The notes below the pieces were generated by a model. It saw nothing but the letters and a program-made list of their open reading frames with translations, searched no databases and was not told where the DNA came from. DNA of 64,000 nucleotides, from positions 2,666,001 through 2,730,000 of the forward strand of contig JAEVHH010000003.1 in assembly GCA_017607445.1 (NCBI GenBank). The letters are read 5' to 3'. The DNA is from Histoplasma ohiense. Lineage: Eukaryota; Ascomycota; Eurotiomycetes; Onygenales; Ajellomycetaceae. Within the stretch, counting starts at the first letter, position 1. Every line of letters starts with the position of its first letter. The translations under genes were made by a program, and so were the position numbers. Below are positions 36,036-48,222 of the stretch, piece after piece.

Positions 36036-36306
36036 TGTAATAGGCACAACAGAGATATCTATATTAGAAAATAGCTATGTGGTGATAGAAGAACACAGAA
36101 CACATCAGAATTAATGAGGAGGAGCATAGTGCATGACACCATAGGCAGCCATAGTGTGTGGAGGTCGCCTATATAATGCTCACTGATATCTGTAGATATT
36201 AGGAGATCAGTGATTAGCTTTGAATAATAGAGATTGCTACCTTCTTAACATTCTACATGCGTACTTCACACTACTCCCATAATTATACCTACAACCATCT
36301 CTTACA
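36036..36306 (+). repeat. 3' LTR of E2
   Basis: The LTR is 271 bp and is preceded by a purine-rich tract (GAAGAAGGGAGATAAT). It differs from the 5' LTR by many transitions, for example GGCGCAACGG against GGCACAACAG. Confidence 0.9.
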
Positions 36307-36311
36307 TCATT

Positions 36312-37660
36312 TCACAATAGTGAAGACTCTGTCTGATTTCATCTCAACATCATTTGTATCTATAACAAATCTCAGAAATGAGATCTTGTTCACTTCAAAT
36401 TCATATTTAGAGAGTTTTGCAAATAGATTCACACATTTGAAATGTTCTAGCATCTTAGTAACATACACTTTATATTTCTGCTTTGAATTGGAGAATATGA
36501 GAATGTCGTTCAAATAGACAATGCAACATATATTCAACAAATCAGACAAAGCATTGTTAATGTATGCTTGAAATATCACTGAAGCATTAGCTAGTTCAAA
36601 TGGTATAACTATATATTCAAAATGTTCATATCTTGTTCTAAAGACTGTCTTTCAACAGTCTTTTGCTGCTATAAGTATGCAGTGATAGGCATCTTGAAGA
36701 TTCAGCTTAGTGAATACTTTGGCTTTTGAAAGTCTATTAAGTAATTCACTTATTAGAGATAGAGGATATTGATTCTTGATGATGATTCAATTTAATTCTC
36801 AATAGTCTACACAAAGATGAAGTCTATCATCTTTTTTAAGAACAAAGAGAATCAGTGCATCAGCTGAGCTACTGAACAGTTGTATTCACTTTTTATCTAA
36901 TGCATTTTTTAAATATTCTCTTAGAGTGGCTAACTCAGTTTCAGAGAGATTGTATATTGACATAAATGAAGATTGTATATTAGATTTGAAATCTATGCAG
37001 TGTTTCATTTCTTCTGATCTTTTCACACTTATAGCAGCTTCTTCTGAGAAGATATGTGTGTATAGCATGACATAATTAAGTAGACTGATTGACAAGTCTG
37101 AATACACAGTTGAGAATATATGTGAAGCATGCTTTGAGTCTTTTGAATATTCTGTAGATAATACTATAAATATTTCTACTCTAGCTTCTGTGAGAACTTC
37201 AGCTAAGACATCTTATTCAGAAATAATTTGAGACTGTTGTTCATCTTCAAGACTTCTAAAGAAGAATTGTTCATCTGATCAATCTATAAGAGGATTTGTT
37301 TGTCTTAATCAAGGAAATTCTAATACAAGACTGTAGTTCTTCATCTTCATTGCATGAAAGAAATGAGATGTCTGCTGTGTATTACTCTTATGATCAGTGA
37401 CAGTAGTTGCAATGTTATACTCTTCAAAGAAGCATATTATGCATTCATCAATCAACTTGATTATTTTAATTTTACAGTGAGCAGTTTCTAGATTGTGATT
37501 TTTTGTTCAAAATTCATCAATACAGTTCACTTCTGACTCAGAGTCTACTAGTGCAAGCACTTTTTGCAGACTTTTAGATATAGTGAGTTTCACTGTGACA
37601 GTGAAGCTTAAGATGTTTTTACATCAACTTTCTGTGTTTATAACTGTCATTGTGAGCTGA
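36312..37660 (-). pseudogene. pol of N, 5' part: protease to reverse transcriptase
   Basis: On the minus strand the frame has SNLSETELATLREYLKNALD-like sequence (about 36900-36960), then reverse transcriptase motifs, including IVYLNDILIFSNS (about 36500; N for the second-last D of YLDD). It ends DVEMKSDRVFTIVK at the E2 target duplication and resumes on the other side of E2. Confidence 0.8.
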
Positions 37661-37699
37661 ATGATGTGTCTTAAGCATTTTTTGAGTTCTTCAAGTTCT

Positions 37700-39002
37700 T
37701 CATGTCTTTTGTATTGAGTTTTGAGTCAGACTTGGTGTTTTTGAATTCATCTTTGAATCATTTGAAACACAAATCAATGATATGTTCTGGTTGCTTGCAA
37801 TAATGGCAATATTTTGATTGAATGAAGTCATCAGACTTTGTAGTGTCATTTCATTTGTGTTTGTTTTGTGATCTATTATCAGTATTATTTCTGTTGTTAA
37901 AGCTTTGAATGAGTTTTTTGAAATTTGACTTCTCTTTAAGCTTCTTCTGTCTCTCTGACAGATTCAATTCTGTCATTGCAAGTTTATGTAGAATGGCATC
38001 ATAGCTTAACTCTTTCAATTTGATTGTATATTTGTCAAATTCTCAGCAAATGAAAGATAGAACTTTCATATAGAGGTGTGATTTTTGATGATATTTGCTA
38101 TAAAAATGCTTCAGACATTTTTTAATTGATTGTAAATGTGAAGCAAATTGTTGAACTGTCTGATTTTCTTGTTGCTCTGTTTTTCAGTACTGTCTATCAG
38201 TATCTTAAAAACTTCTATCTGAATTGATGACTTGACATTGCATCCAACTAACAAATTCTTCTCATGGTGGTAAAGTTCATATATTATGTGTATGTTGATA
38301 TCAACATTGTTGCATCTCAACATTGAAATGAGTAATGACTTTGATGATCTTTCAATGATTGTGTTTGTTGTAGTAATCAAAATCACTGATATGAAAAGTG
38401 ATAGCAGCTGTAACAAAGTTTTTGAATACTTTCATACTTTGATCTTGAAACTTTTCCACATCTCTCTGAAAAGAGTGACTGCTCATGTTGAAATCTCAAA
38501 GTTCTAATTGTCAAAATGATATCTGACTACATCTTTCACTGATAGTAGTCACAGTGCTTTCCACTAGAGTGTTGAGTGTTTGTAGTGTGGTTTTCAGTGA
38601 TTTGAGAATACTGATGATGTTATTGCAGTTATCATTCATATTAGTTACATCTCTATCATGGTTTGAATGTGCTTCTAGTGTATTTTGAGTGACTGAAATT
38701 GTTTCATTCAATTTTTGTAGTAAAGTGTTGCACTGTTGTTGAAGTTCTCACAATTCTTTCTCAGTCTGTAATTTTTTGATTCTTCTGATCACAGTTATTT
38801 TCTTGATCTCAATTGTACTGAGATCTTCAGAAGAGATATTCTCTTCTGAATTATATTCAGAGTTTAATTTCATAGAGAAAGATGATGCTTGTTGCACACT
38901 TTCAGTGACAGAAGTGTGTGTTTTATAGTTTTCTTTCATAATATTTGCTGCTTTGAGTTCAGCAGTAGCATGAGTACAGTGGATGCTGTGGATAGAGGCC
39001 AT
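37700..39002 (-). pseudogene. gag of N
   Basis: The minus strand from ATG 39002 reads MASIHSIHCTHATAELKAAN, then a helical capsid-like region and a CCHC knuckle, CHYCKQPEHIIDLC (about 37765-37806). Stops and frame changes break it. Position, knuckle and the neighbouring LTR support the call. Confidence 0.7.
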
Positions 39003-39036
39003 GACTATTACTCAACAGACTGTCTCTTAAAGATTG

Positions 39037-39045
39037 AGTGATTAG
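39037..39045 (-). promoter_or_regulatory. Candidate self-priming primer-binding site of N
   Basis: Read on the element strand the segment is CTAATCACT, four bases inside the 5' LTR. It is the same word as in E2, and its complement occurs in the N LTR at 24786-24794 and, decayed, at 46314-46322. Confidence 0.5.
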
Positions 39046-39049
39046 AAAC

Positions 39050-39122
39050 TGTAAGATGTAGTGACAGTGTGAAGAGTAACAGTAGAAGATAGTTTATAGT
39101 GTAGCAGAGATAATAGTAATAT
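39050..39122 (-). repeat. 5' LTR of N, first part
   Basis: TGTAAGATGTAGTGACAG matches the start of the LTR at 24671. The LTR is cut at 39122 by E3 and resumes after the AATAT duplication. Confidence 0.9.
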
Positions 39123-39393
39123 TGTAATAGACGCAACAGAGATATCTATATTAGGAAATAGCTATGTGGCGATAGAAGAACACAGAACACGCCAGAATTA
39201 ATGAGGAGAGACATAGCACATGGCATCATAGACAGCTGTAGCATGTGATGGTCGCCTATATAATGCTCACTGATATCCATAGATATTAGAAGATCAGTGA
39301 TTAGCTTTGAATAATAGAGATTGCTACCTTCTTAACATTCTATATGTGTACTTCACACTACTCTCATAATTATATCTACAACCATCTCTTACA
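39123..39393 (+). repeat. 5' LTR of E3
   Basis: The LTR is 271 bp, TGTAATAGACG to TCTTACA. It keeps TATATAA and ATCAGTGATTAG. Confidence 0.9.
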
Positions 39394-39498
39394 ATTCTAA
39401 TTGCTTATAACTTTATTTGAGTGGTCTGTTGTTACACACATCTACAATAAAGCATGCAACATTAGTTAAAACACACAACATTAGTTAAAACACACAAG

Positions 39499-42400
39499 AT
39501 GATCTTGACATGTGTAAGATCTCTTGAAAACCAATCTGAATCCTCTACTGCCTCTGATGATCACAATGTGTGTTTGCAACAGTTGAATGATCAAATCTGT
39601 GAATGAGAGTAGCAATTAGCTATTCTGCATGTGCAACAACAGCTCAACAAGTTGGAAGCACAGATTCATGAAGATACTCTCATCAAGCTTCAATTAATTC
39701 AGAATATCACCACAGAACTGCTGCAAAATCAATCTGTGAATGATACAGATGATGATAATGAAACATCACTGAGATTGAAGATTAAGAACTATTATTGAGG
39801 AAAAAATATGTTAGAATTCAAGAACTATAAAGATCACATATTGACTCTCTTTACACACCACCACTGATATTATTGAAAGAAAGAATACAAGATAAATGAT
39901 GCTAAACTCTATCTTGATGCTCATATTAAGCAGAAATGATTGAATTTTGTATCATTGTATGAGAGACATGGAGGAGCAACACTGTTGACTTTTGACAATA
40001 TGTTATCACATCTAGAAATGCAAATTAATGATCCACAGAACCAGCACTGATTGATGAGTCAAAAGTTTCAAAATACAAAGCAACAAAAATGGCAATTGAT
40101 ACACAATTTCTCTAAATATCTTGAAGACTGGGAATACTACTTACCCTCATATAGTGAAGAACAAAGAATGAATAACTTGCATAGTAAGATGTTGAAGATA
40201 TTACACACAGAACTCAATCATTGAAATCAAGAGTCTCAGAACTACAAAGAGTTGTTTTGAACTCTACAGACTCTTGAGAAAAATATATCAGAGCAACAGC
40301 ATGCTATTCACAAAGAAAGATCTGTGATATTCATAGAGAATCAACATTGTTCTGATAAATCTAGCAACCATTGAAACAAGAGGAAATGAGAGAAACAAAT
40401 GAGTTCAACTGAACAAATCAAGAAAGATAAATATAACTGAATGAAGGAGTATTCTCACTGTCATAAAAAGAATCATATTGCAAATGATTGTTGGATGTTA
40501 CATCTCAAAAAGCACAATCAAGTTTGACAAGCAAAAAATCAACAATTCCAATCATAGAAACAGCTGCTGCATTGGGAATATGAACAACTAGACTGTGAGA
40601 TAAACAATTATTGATGATGAATACATGAATGCTGACAGAAGCAGGATGATTGATGATGTGAATGCTAGTGAATTCTGATGTGAATGTGAACTTTGTGTTC
40701 CACACCTGGGCATCAAAATATTTCTTGAAGACAGAAGGTAAACCAAAAGTAGTGAAAGCAGTTGATAATCATAAGATTAAATCATATGAACAACAAAGAG
40801 CTGCAATGAAGATTATTGATGATGAACACATTCTCTGAGAAGGATTCCACCATTTCAAAGAGGCTGATATTAGCAGATATGATATAATTTTGAGCATGCT
40901 GTGATTAAAAGCTGTGAACTCTGATATCAACTGGATGTGAAGATGCTGAATCTATAGAAAAGTGTTGAATATTAATCACATACATCTGAATACTGCTAAA
41001 GAATTCACAATACTAATTGATGATGATAATATTATATTCACTGCCTTATCATTATGAGCTGTGAGTGCAGCAACTGAGTCAAATATCTCAGATGATTATA
41101 AAGATTATCTTGATGTATTCTGAGAAGACATATCTGATGCAGAACATGCATCTCATGATCATGTTATAGAGCTCAAACCTGACAAGAAACTCTCATATTG
41201 ATTGATATATAACTTATCATCTCAAGAACTCTCTGTCCTTCAGGAATATATTGAAAAGGCATTAGAGAAGAATTGAATACATTCATTCAAGAGCTCAGTC
41301 AGCACATCAGTGTTATTCATGCTGAAGAAAGATGAAACCCTGCATCTTTGCATGGATTATTGAAGATTGAATGAAATAACAGTCAAGAATCAATATCCAC
41401 TGCTCTTGATAAGTGAAATACTTGATAGATTAGCAGGTGCCAAAATATATATGCAACTGAATCTTAGAGATGCATATCATAAAATTTGCATACAAGCAGA
41501 GAATGAATGAAAAACAGCATTTTGAACACAATATGAACATTTTGAATATCTAGTCTTATCTTTTGAGCTAATCAATGCCTCTGCAATCTTTCAATCTTAT
41601 ATCAACAAAGCCCTCAGCAATCTTTTAGATGTATATTGTGTGGCTTATCTTGATGATATTGTAATCTATTCAAACATACTTAATGAACATATCGTCCATG
41701 TTAAGAACGTGCTGGAATGGTTAAGATGATGGAGACTATATGCCAAACTTAGTAAGTGTACATTTCATACAACAGAAATTGGATTTTTGAGTTTTGTGGT
41801 TATCATGCAGAGCATTACTGTTGAGAAACACCACATTGACACAATTCTAGATTGATCAGAACCACAAACTATAAATGAATTGCAAATATTTCTAGAATTT
41901 ATCAATTTCTATTGTTGATTCATATACAAGTTCTCAATAATAACAGCATCTCTGACTGAATTGTTAAAAGATTATGAAATGAAAAGAGGGAAGAATAACA
42001 CATCTGTTCAGTTAGACAATAACTGCAAGCATGCAATTTTGCAGTTAAAAGAATGCTTTACAAAAGCATCATTGTTGATTCACTTTGATTCACAGTGAAA
42101 ACTCTGTATAGAAATGAATGAATCTGATGTTGCAATCACTGCAGTAATATCACAATTAATAGATGATGATCACTGACACTCAATTGTGTTTTGGTCTAGA
42201 AAGCTCACAGAAACAGAAAGATGTTATCAAATATATGATCTAGAAATGTTGCTGATTGTAGAAGCTTTCAGACAATGATGTCACTATTTATATGATAGCA
42301 GACATCTGATAACTGTTTTATCTGATCATGTCAATCTTCAGTGCTTCATGATGATGAAGCAGCTAAATGAATATCAGATTTGCTGAATGAAAATGCTCTC

Positions 42401-44288
42401 AGCATTCAATTTTGAAATAGAGCACTGTTCTGAGAAAAATAATCCTGCAGATGTATCAAGTTGTCACTCAGATTTTGTAAAACATACAGCTCTTTTGATG
42501 AAGCTCTCTACTCTGCAAGAGAAGCTGTGTAAGAGAATCTTTAGATCACTAAAGATAAAAGAAAACACAAAGTTAGATCAATGTGTCAAGATAATGTGAA
42601 AAGATCTGTAAGCTAATGAAAATTGTTGAGTGAAGAGATCTATAGTCATCAATAACAACAACCTCTGCAGAATAAAGAATGCATTTGTGAATGAAAACAA
42701 AATTGCAGATGTTACAGAGTTAAATCTAGAGATTCTGATGTCACAGATTCTAGCTGTCAAGATATTTGAGTCTGAGACAGTCTATTGTAAAGAGATAGCT
42801 GAATCTATCATTGAACTCTTACTGCAGATTCAGAATAGAGACATCAACACATCTGAACTTTATAGAAGACTAGAGATGAATGATACTAGTGTAGATAATC
42901 ATTCAATCTGAGCAGTAGATAAAGATAATCTGCTCAGAAAAAATGATAAAGTCTATATATCACAAGACAAGACTGTAAGACATAAAATAATGAAAATGAA
43001 CCACAATGATTCTCAAGATGACCATTTTGAATGTGACAAAATCATCAAAGCAATCAAATGCAAGTACTTGTGGCATGATATAAGTGATGAGATTGCAGAA
43101 TATGTGAGAACTTGCAATGTTTGTCAATGTGTCAAGATACTGTGACACAAGCTGTATGAGTTGCTACAACCACATTCAGTGTCAGATAAGAAATGATATA
43201 CAATTAGCATGGACTTTATTGAAGATCTGTCAGATAATAAAAAGAGAAGTCAAATCTATAATGCTATTGTCATATTTATTGATTTATTCACCAAATGAGC
43301 CATAATTGTGCCCACATCTTCAGAGCTAGATGCAGAAGAACTCACAGATATTATTGTATGAAGAATTATGAAGAACTTTGATCTATCTGTGAACATTATT
43401 AATAACTGAGATTCATTAATAAATAGCAAGTTTTGATTGACATTGTGTTATCTGCTTCATGTTCAATGAAAATTATCAACAGCATTTCACCCGCAAACTG
43501 ATGGCCAGACAGAATGATTGAATCAGATGATTGAACATTATCTTCACATATATTGCAGCTATCAGCAAGATAATTGAATAGAATGGATTCCTCTGACACA
43601 ATGAGTATATAACAACATCTTTCATGCATTGATAAAAATGACATCATCTGAAGCAATGATCAGCCGACCAACTGAACTTCACATAGATGTGGAACCCTCA
43701 AGCATAGATGCATCAAAATCAGCAATGAAACAAATGAAATGAATGAAGTAAATGAAGAACAAAATCTGAGAATGTCTGAAAGCTATCAAAGCAGCTGAGA
43801 AAAAGTATTACAATCAGTATCATATATCAAAAAGCTTTAAGATAGAGGACTGGATAATACTGTATGCAAAAAATATATCCATCTTGCAACTCTCACTCAA
43901 ACTAGATCATTGATTTTTGAATCTCTTTCAAATAATTGATATTCATGGTACACAGATGTACAAACTGAAACTCACATCACAATATAAAGAAATTCATTTC
44001 ATATTTCATATTTCTCTTCTCAAATCATATCACATATGCAACAGACAAATTCTGCAAGCAGAATCAATAATTATAGATGTGCAAGAGGAATGAAAAGTTG
44101 AAGCTATATTAGACAAGCATCAGTACTGCAGTCAAACACAATATCTTGTCAAATGAAAAGATTGTACAGATGCAGATAATTCTTGGAAATCTGAGAAAAA
44201 CTTGATGAACAGTCAGAAGTACTTGAAACAGTTTAATAAAATCTATCAGAAGTCAGTCAGTAAACAAAAATAAAGAAGACAATGATAA
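39499..44288 (+). pseudogene. gag-pol of E3
   Basis: The ATG at 39499 corresponds to the E2 gag start. The heptamer at 40533-40539 is A AAA AAT. Reverse transcriptase YLDDIVIYS is intact near 41646. Integrase, the VSLLKPY-like segment and the chromodomain follow as in E2. Stops are mainly TGA, and some CAG/CAA codons have become TAG/TAA. The pol stop is TAA 44286-44288. Confidence 0.85.
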
Positions 44289-44310
44289 CTGCTGAATATA
44301 TTTATTCCAC

Positions 44311-45452
44311 TCAGATATTAAAAAACAGATCTGCCTCAGCTTGATCAATGTCATTCAAAAAATTGTCATCAAGACAAATCTGCTTATTATCTCAGATTTT
44401 CTCAACTGATGAAGCACAATGTTTCAACAATGACTTGAAAGCTGCAACTGACAATGTAACCACTGAAATCTCATCAATCACTGTTTCAGTCAGAGTCTCA
44501 GAAGAATCATCTCATTGAATTTTCTGAATCTTCACAGTAAAGAATCTAATCACTGCAGTTACAATGCTCTGCAAAATGTTAATGTTCAAAACATCTGCAT
44601 CAGCAACAATTAAATTCTCAGCAGTGTTGATAATCATCTGAGTCAATTCAACAACATCCACTGATATCTAATAGAAAGTTAATATTATATACTGTAAAAA
44701 CATCTGTTTTGAATAATAACTTACTGAAATGTAGATGTGCTTCATCACTGAGCAGTGCTTGTATTTTTTGCATCAATTCTCAGCAGACTCACAATGATGA
44801 TGGAGGGATATTGTCAAATATTGAATACAATGACAGCAATATACTGCTGTGTTTCTTTCTAACATTTCAACAGAACTGTTCACTTTCTCATCTTCATCTA
44901 CATTATCAATCAACTCAAATAATATACCAAGATCTTAGCTCAGTGAGAATGACATTGATGTAATAGCAGAATATGAAAACATACTTTCTGAAACACTGTT
45001 ATAATCAAATGCCACACTCTGCTGTGACAACAGATTATCAAAGTTTATATAGAATTCTAGAATCTCATCTGCATTCTTGTAGATCTACACATCAAGTACA
45101 AATCTTGCAACAGTAGTTTGATATATAACAAATCTCTTATCTAAAACTTCATCAAAGAGCAGTATTTTGTGAAATTCATTGATCAAAGATTGACTGATTT
45201 CATAAAAGCACTCAGACATCTATAATCTGTTAGTACTCTTAACAATCTCAGTTTAAGAAAACTTACAGCAGCACAACTTCTATTTGATATATGACAGATA
45301 TGACAGTATATTCATTCATTATTCATAAAGTAAGAATATACTGAAGGGTTCTGCAATCTCTTCAGACAACTCAAGCAAATGCTCTCAATGACAGACAGTA
45401 TATCACTCTTCATAGACTTCAAATCAGCAACAGAAACAGCTGGTTCTGATAT
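44311..45452 (-). pseudogene. Antisense spliced accessory gene of E3
   Basis: Exon positions match E2 exactly: 45452-45267, 45219-44725 and 44667-44311. The start codon has become ATA, and several Cys codons and the frame are damaged. The intron donors GTAAGT are kept at both places. It supports the gene model but cannot be expressed as it stands. Confidence 0.65.
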
Positions 45453-45995
45453 TCTATTATAACTTTAATTAATATCAAAATCTTATTCAAAGAAGAAGAA
45501 AAAGCAAAAACAATAAGAAAGAAAAACAGATATTGAAGATTGAAATCAATATTACAATGATGATCAAAGAAATTGCAACAACACAAAACTCAATTCAAAA
45601 TGGAAAATGCAACCACACAATCAAAACTTCAAATTTCACAATAAAAATTGCATAGAAAAATACAGCATACTTTGTTTGATAAATTGATGTATTCTTTTTT
45701 AATAAAAAATTGTTAGTGGTGATGTTGGTGATGATATTTGATGAAGTGTGATTTTTGATGTAGAAGTCAAAGAAAAGAGATTCAGAAGTTGTGTCTAAAT
45801 TATGATTGAACTGCAATGACACTGAAGATGAAAAAATGTTCTCTCAAAACAGCAATACTTCAGAATTAATCTCAACAATTAATCTGATCTGATTCTGCAA
45901 ACTATATACAATATTAACCATGCAGCACATGTTACAAACTTCACACATTGCAGTAAGAAGCTCTGAGAATCAGGTCTTTGAAGAAGAAAGATAAT

Positions 45996-46266
45996 TGTAA
46001 TAGACACAATGAAGATATCTATATTAGAAAATAGCTATATAGCAATAGAAGAACACAGAACACATCAGAATTAATGAGAAGAAATATAGCATACAGTATT
46101 ATAGACAGCTGTAGCATGTGATGATCATCTATATAATACTCACTGATATCTGTAGATATTAGAAGATCAGTGATTAGCTTTGAATAATAGAGATTGCTAT
46201 CTTCTTAACATTCTACATGTGTACTTCACACTACTCTCATAATTATACCTACAACCATCTCTTACA
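45996..46266 (+). repeat. 3' LTR of E3
   Basis: The LTR is 271 bp and is preceded by the purine tract GAAGAAGAAAGATAAT. Confidence 0.9.
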
Positions 46267-46271
46267 AATAT

Positions 46272-46468
46272 ATTGTAAAGTGTAGTATAGTAGTGTAATG
46301 TAGTGTAGTGTAGCTAATTGCTAAGGAAGAAAAGAAAGAGAAAGAAGATGTGCGAAATACATACATCAATATATATATATACATATAGAAATAGTGGTAG
46401 CAAGAGTATAATGGAAAGAGGTAAGAATAAGCGAAGATAATAAGGAAATAATAAACAAGTGCATTACA
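46272..46468 (-). repeat. 5' LTR of N, second part
   Basis: The segment continues the LTR interrupted at 39122; 73 plus 197 bases make 270, the length of the other LTR. It ends GCATTACA just before the GTTGC duplication. Confidence 0.9.
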
Positions 46469-46664
46469 GTTGCATTGGCAACTCTTGATCAAAGTGGATG
46501 TTTGTTTGAGAACTCAAATCATTGTGGCTCTGAAATACAAATAAGAAAGGATTTGATTTGTTGATTTTTACTCTGTTCAAAAGTTCTGCAGCCTCTGCTG
46601 TTCTGAGTTGTTCAAGAAGCTGTAGTGTATCATGTATGTGTGAGATGATCTGTTTGTCAGTCAT
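46469..46664 (-). pseudogene. 5' part of unknown gene split by element N
   Basis: From ATG 46664 the minus strand reads MTDKQIISHIHDTLQLLEQL and continues to the insertion point, where it joins LSLTTSLNDYFL at 24670 in frame. Coding may begin further up, near 46700. No family is recognised; the sequence is helical and hydrophilic. Confidence 0.5.
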
Positions 46665-46889
46665 GTCTACTGTGTCAGAGATTGATGACTCACTTCTGAA
46701 TGTGTTGCTATCATGTCGGATTTCTCTGCATTATCTCTATTCTATACAATGCATATAAGTGATGTGATCTGCAATGAAAAATTGTTCAACTCATCTGAAA
46801 TGTAATCAACAGAATGCCCATGCTGTATGGAATCACAAAAGACTTTTTGCAAGAAACAAAAAGAACTACAAAAAGCAAAAGCCCACAAA

Positions 46890-47260
46890 GTACTATGTTT
46901 GAACAGATGTGAAGAGTGGAGGATCACAAGATGGCAGAGCACACAAGATCACAAAGCACAGAGAGAAAGAAGAGTGTTTACAATTCATCACAGCTAAAGA
47001 AACTTGTGGAATTCCAGCAAAGAATGCTGGTGTTGTGTGAGCTGTTTTTGAATTCATCCTCTTGGCAAAGAGCCTCCTTGGATATATCCAACAAGCATCA
47101 CTTAGCAGCCCCATGATCAAAAGCATAATCTGATCACTCTACTCTCATACCTCAAAAGCACATGGGTCATCTAGAACATTGTATGAGTCCAGTCTGGATC
47201 TATATTGAGACAGATTCAGATAGTATTACTTATTCTGTGTCATTAACCTCTATTTACCAC
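46890..47260 (+). other. Decayed coding-like segment, unassigned
   Basis: A plus-strand frame reads CGIPAKNAGVV, then AVFEFILLAKSLLGYIQQAS, then SHTSKAHGSSRTLYESSLDL, with TGA codons between. It looks like a decayed protein-coding exon, but I cannot name it. Confidence 0.3.
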
Positions 47261-47269
47261 TAAAAGAAA

Positions 47270-47640
47270 GGGGAGCTGAGTCTTTGAATTAGGCTATGCT
47301 GCTCTTTTCTTACTACCTTCAGTGTTGCGGAAAGATGCTATACTGACAGGAAAAAGGAACGACTGCTAAAAGGGGTGACTAGTAAAGAATGTAAGTATGT
47401 AAAAAGATCAAAAATGTAGAAGTGAAGAAATTCAGAAGTTCAGAAGTCCAATGTTCCAGACGTGAAGCCGCCTGGGTGCCTAAATAGCCACTGTGGACAC
47501 ACCAATTGCAGTGACAACCAGATTTAGCAGGCCATCACAGCTAGGTTGATCTTGCACTCGCATATAGCCATTCTTTTACGCACAGTTTCCTTTTTCCATG
47601 TCTATGGTGCTCTGGGATCATACCGGGGGAAATGACATGG
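47270..47640. repeat. Dispersed tail sequence, copy 1 of 3
   Basis: The segment with GATCAAAAATGTAGAAG and GAAGCCGCCTGGGTGCC resembles 48805-48890 (GACCACAAATTTC ... GAAGCCACCTGAATGCC) and the start of 22501-22600 (GATCAAAAATG). It may be the shared 3' end of duplicated MADS-like genes or a short interspersed repeat. Confidence 0.45.
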
Positions 47641-47909
47641 TGGCAGACGGCTGATGGGGAGAAGTTGGTATAGATGGAACCACAGTTTCAAGGAACATGA
47701 TCATGGTTATATTCTGCTCCTTGATCTGGAGAGGGGAAATACTTTTGGGCTTGCAGTCATCTTGCGCACTCCCTTTAAGCCATATAAATACCATGCACTT
47801 TGCTTGCAGGAGAGCAAAGCATTCTCATGGATACTCTTCAGTTTGAATGTATATCTCTGTATACCTGCATTCTTCTGATCTTCCATTCTCTCTTGATAGT
47901 CAATATGGA

Positions 47910-48222
47910 ATGGCCGCAGCTGACACTTGAAGACAATCAGCTGCATCCGCTCCAGAGGCCGGTTGAACTCACTTCCTCACCAGATTCTACAGCAAATGCT
48001 GGAGTCTGGATGTCACACCAGAGTCAAAAATGATTACCGCCACACCAGGGCATTGTTCAGAGAAGATGTCGGCGGAGACAATGTCTCTTCCACAAAATTG
48101 TTGAATACACTGATGGGAACAAGGCACAGGTTTATATTCTAATTGACATTCACGGTCAATACTTTATCTTGAACACTGATTCAGGTGGTACATGGCCACC
48201 TTCAGAAGAACAGATTGTATGA
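47910..48222 (+). pseudogene. MADS-like domain gene, copy A
   Basis: ATG 47910 opens a frame reading MEWPQLTLEDNQLHPLQRP. After a TGA at 48031 the same frame gives a MADS-like domain: RRCRRRQCLFHKIVEYTDGN, then AQVYILIDIHGQYFILNT and TWPPSEEQIV. The order basic region, LFxK, E, C/A-x-V-x-I-I, N/G-x-Y fits the SRF-type MADS fold, but it is short and divergent. MADS proteins bind DNA as dimers. One UGA stop separates the N-terminus from the domain. Confidence 0.55.

Larger units (their letters stand above)
29157..36306 (+). mobile_element. Ty3 (gypsy) chromovirus E2, complete, best-preserved copy
   Basis: This is a 7150-bp element with 271-bp LTRs (29157-29427, 36036-36306) and a perfect TCATT target duplication (29152-29156, 36307-36311). 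It lies within the reverse transcriptase gene of N. Gag and pol read on the plus strand in frames linked by a -1 heptamer. The accessory gene reads on the minus strand. It is the least decayed of the four copies, with the longest ORFs and most CpG. Confidence 0.95.
39123..46266 (+). mobile_element. Ty3 (gypsy) chromovirus E3, complete, strongly decayed
   Basis: This is a 7144-bp element with 271-bp LTRs (39123-39393, 45996-46266) and an AATAT target duplication (39118-39122, 46267-46271), inserted in the 5' LTR of N. It is collinear with E2 at a constant offset of 9966 bases from the 5' LTR to 45452, so no net insertion or deletion is visible over 6 kb. It is much richer in TGA codons than E2. 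Confidence 0.94.
24671..46468 (-). mobile_element. Ty3 (gypsy) chromovirus N, with two nested insertions
   Basis: LTRs of 270 bp (24671-24940, and 39050-39122 plus 46272-46468) begin TGTRAGATG and end TTACA. The 5-bp target duplication is GTTGC at 24666-24670 and 46469-46473. Without E2 and E3 the element is about 7.49 kb. Gag-pol reads on the minus strand and a second, antisense gene on the plus strand. E2 interrupts its reverse transcriptase and E3 interrupts its 5' LTR. Confidence 0.92.
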
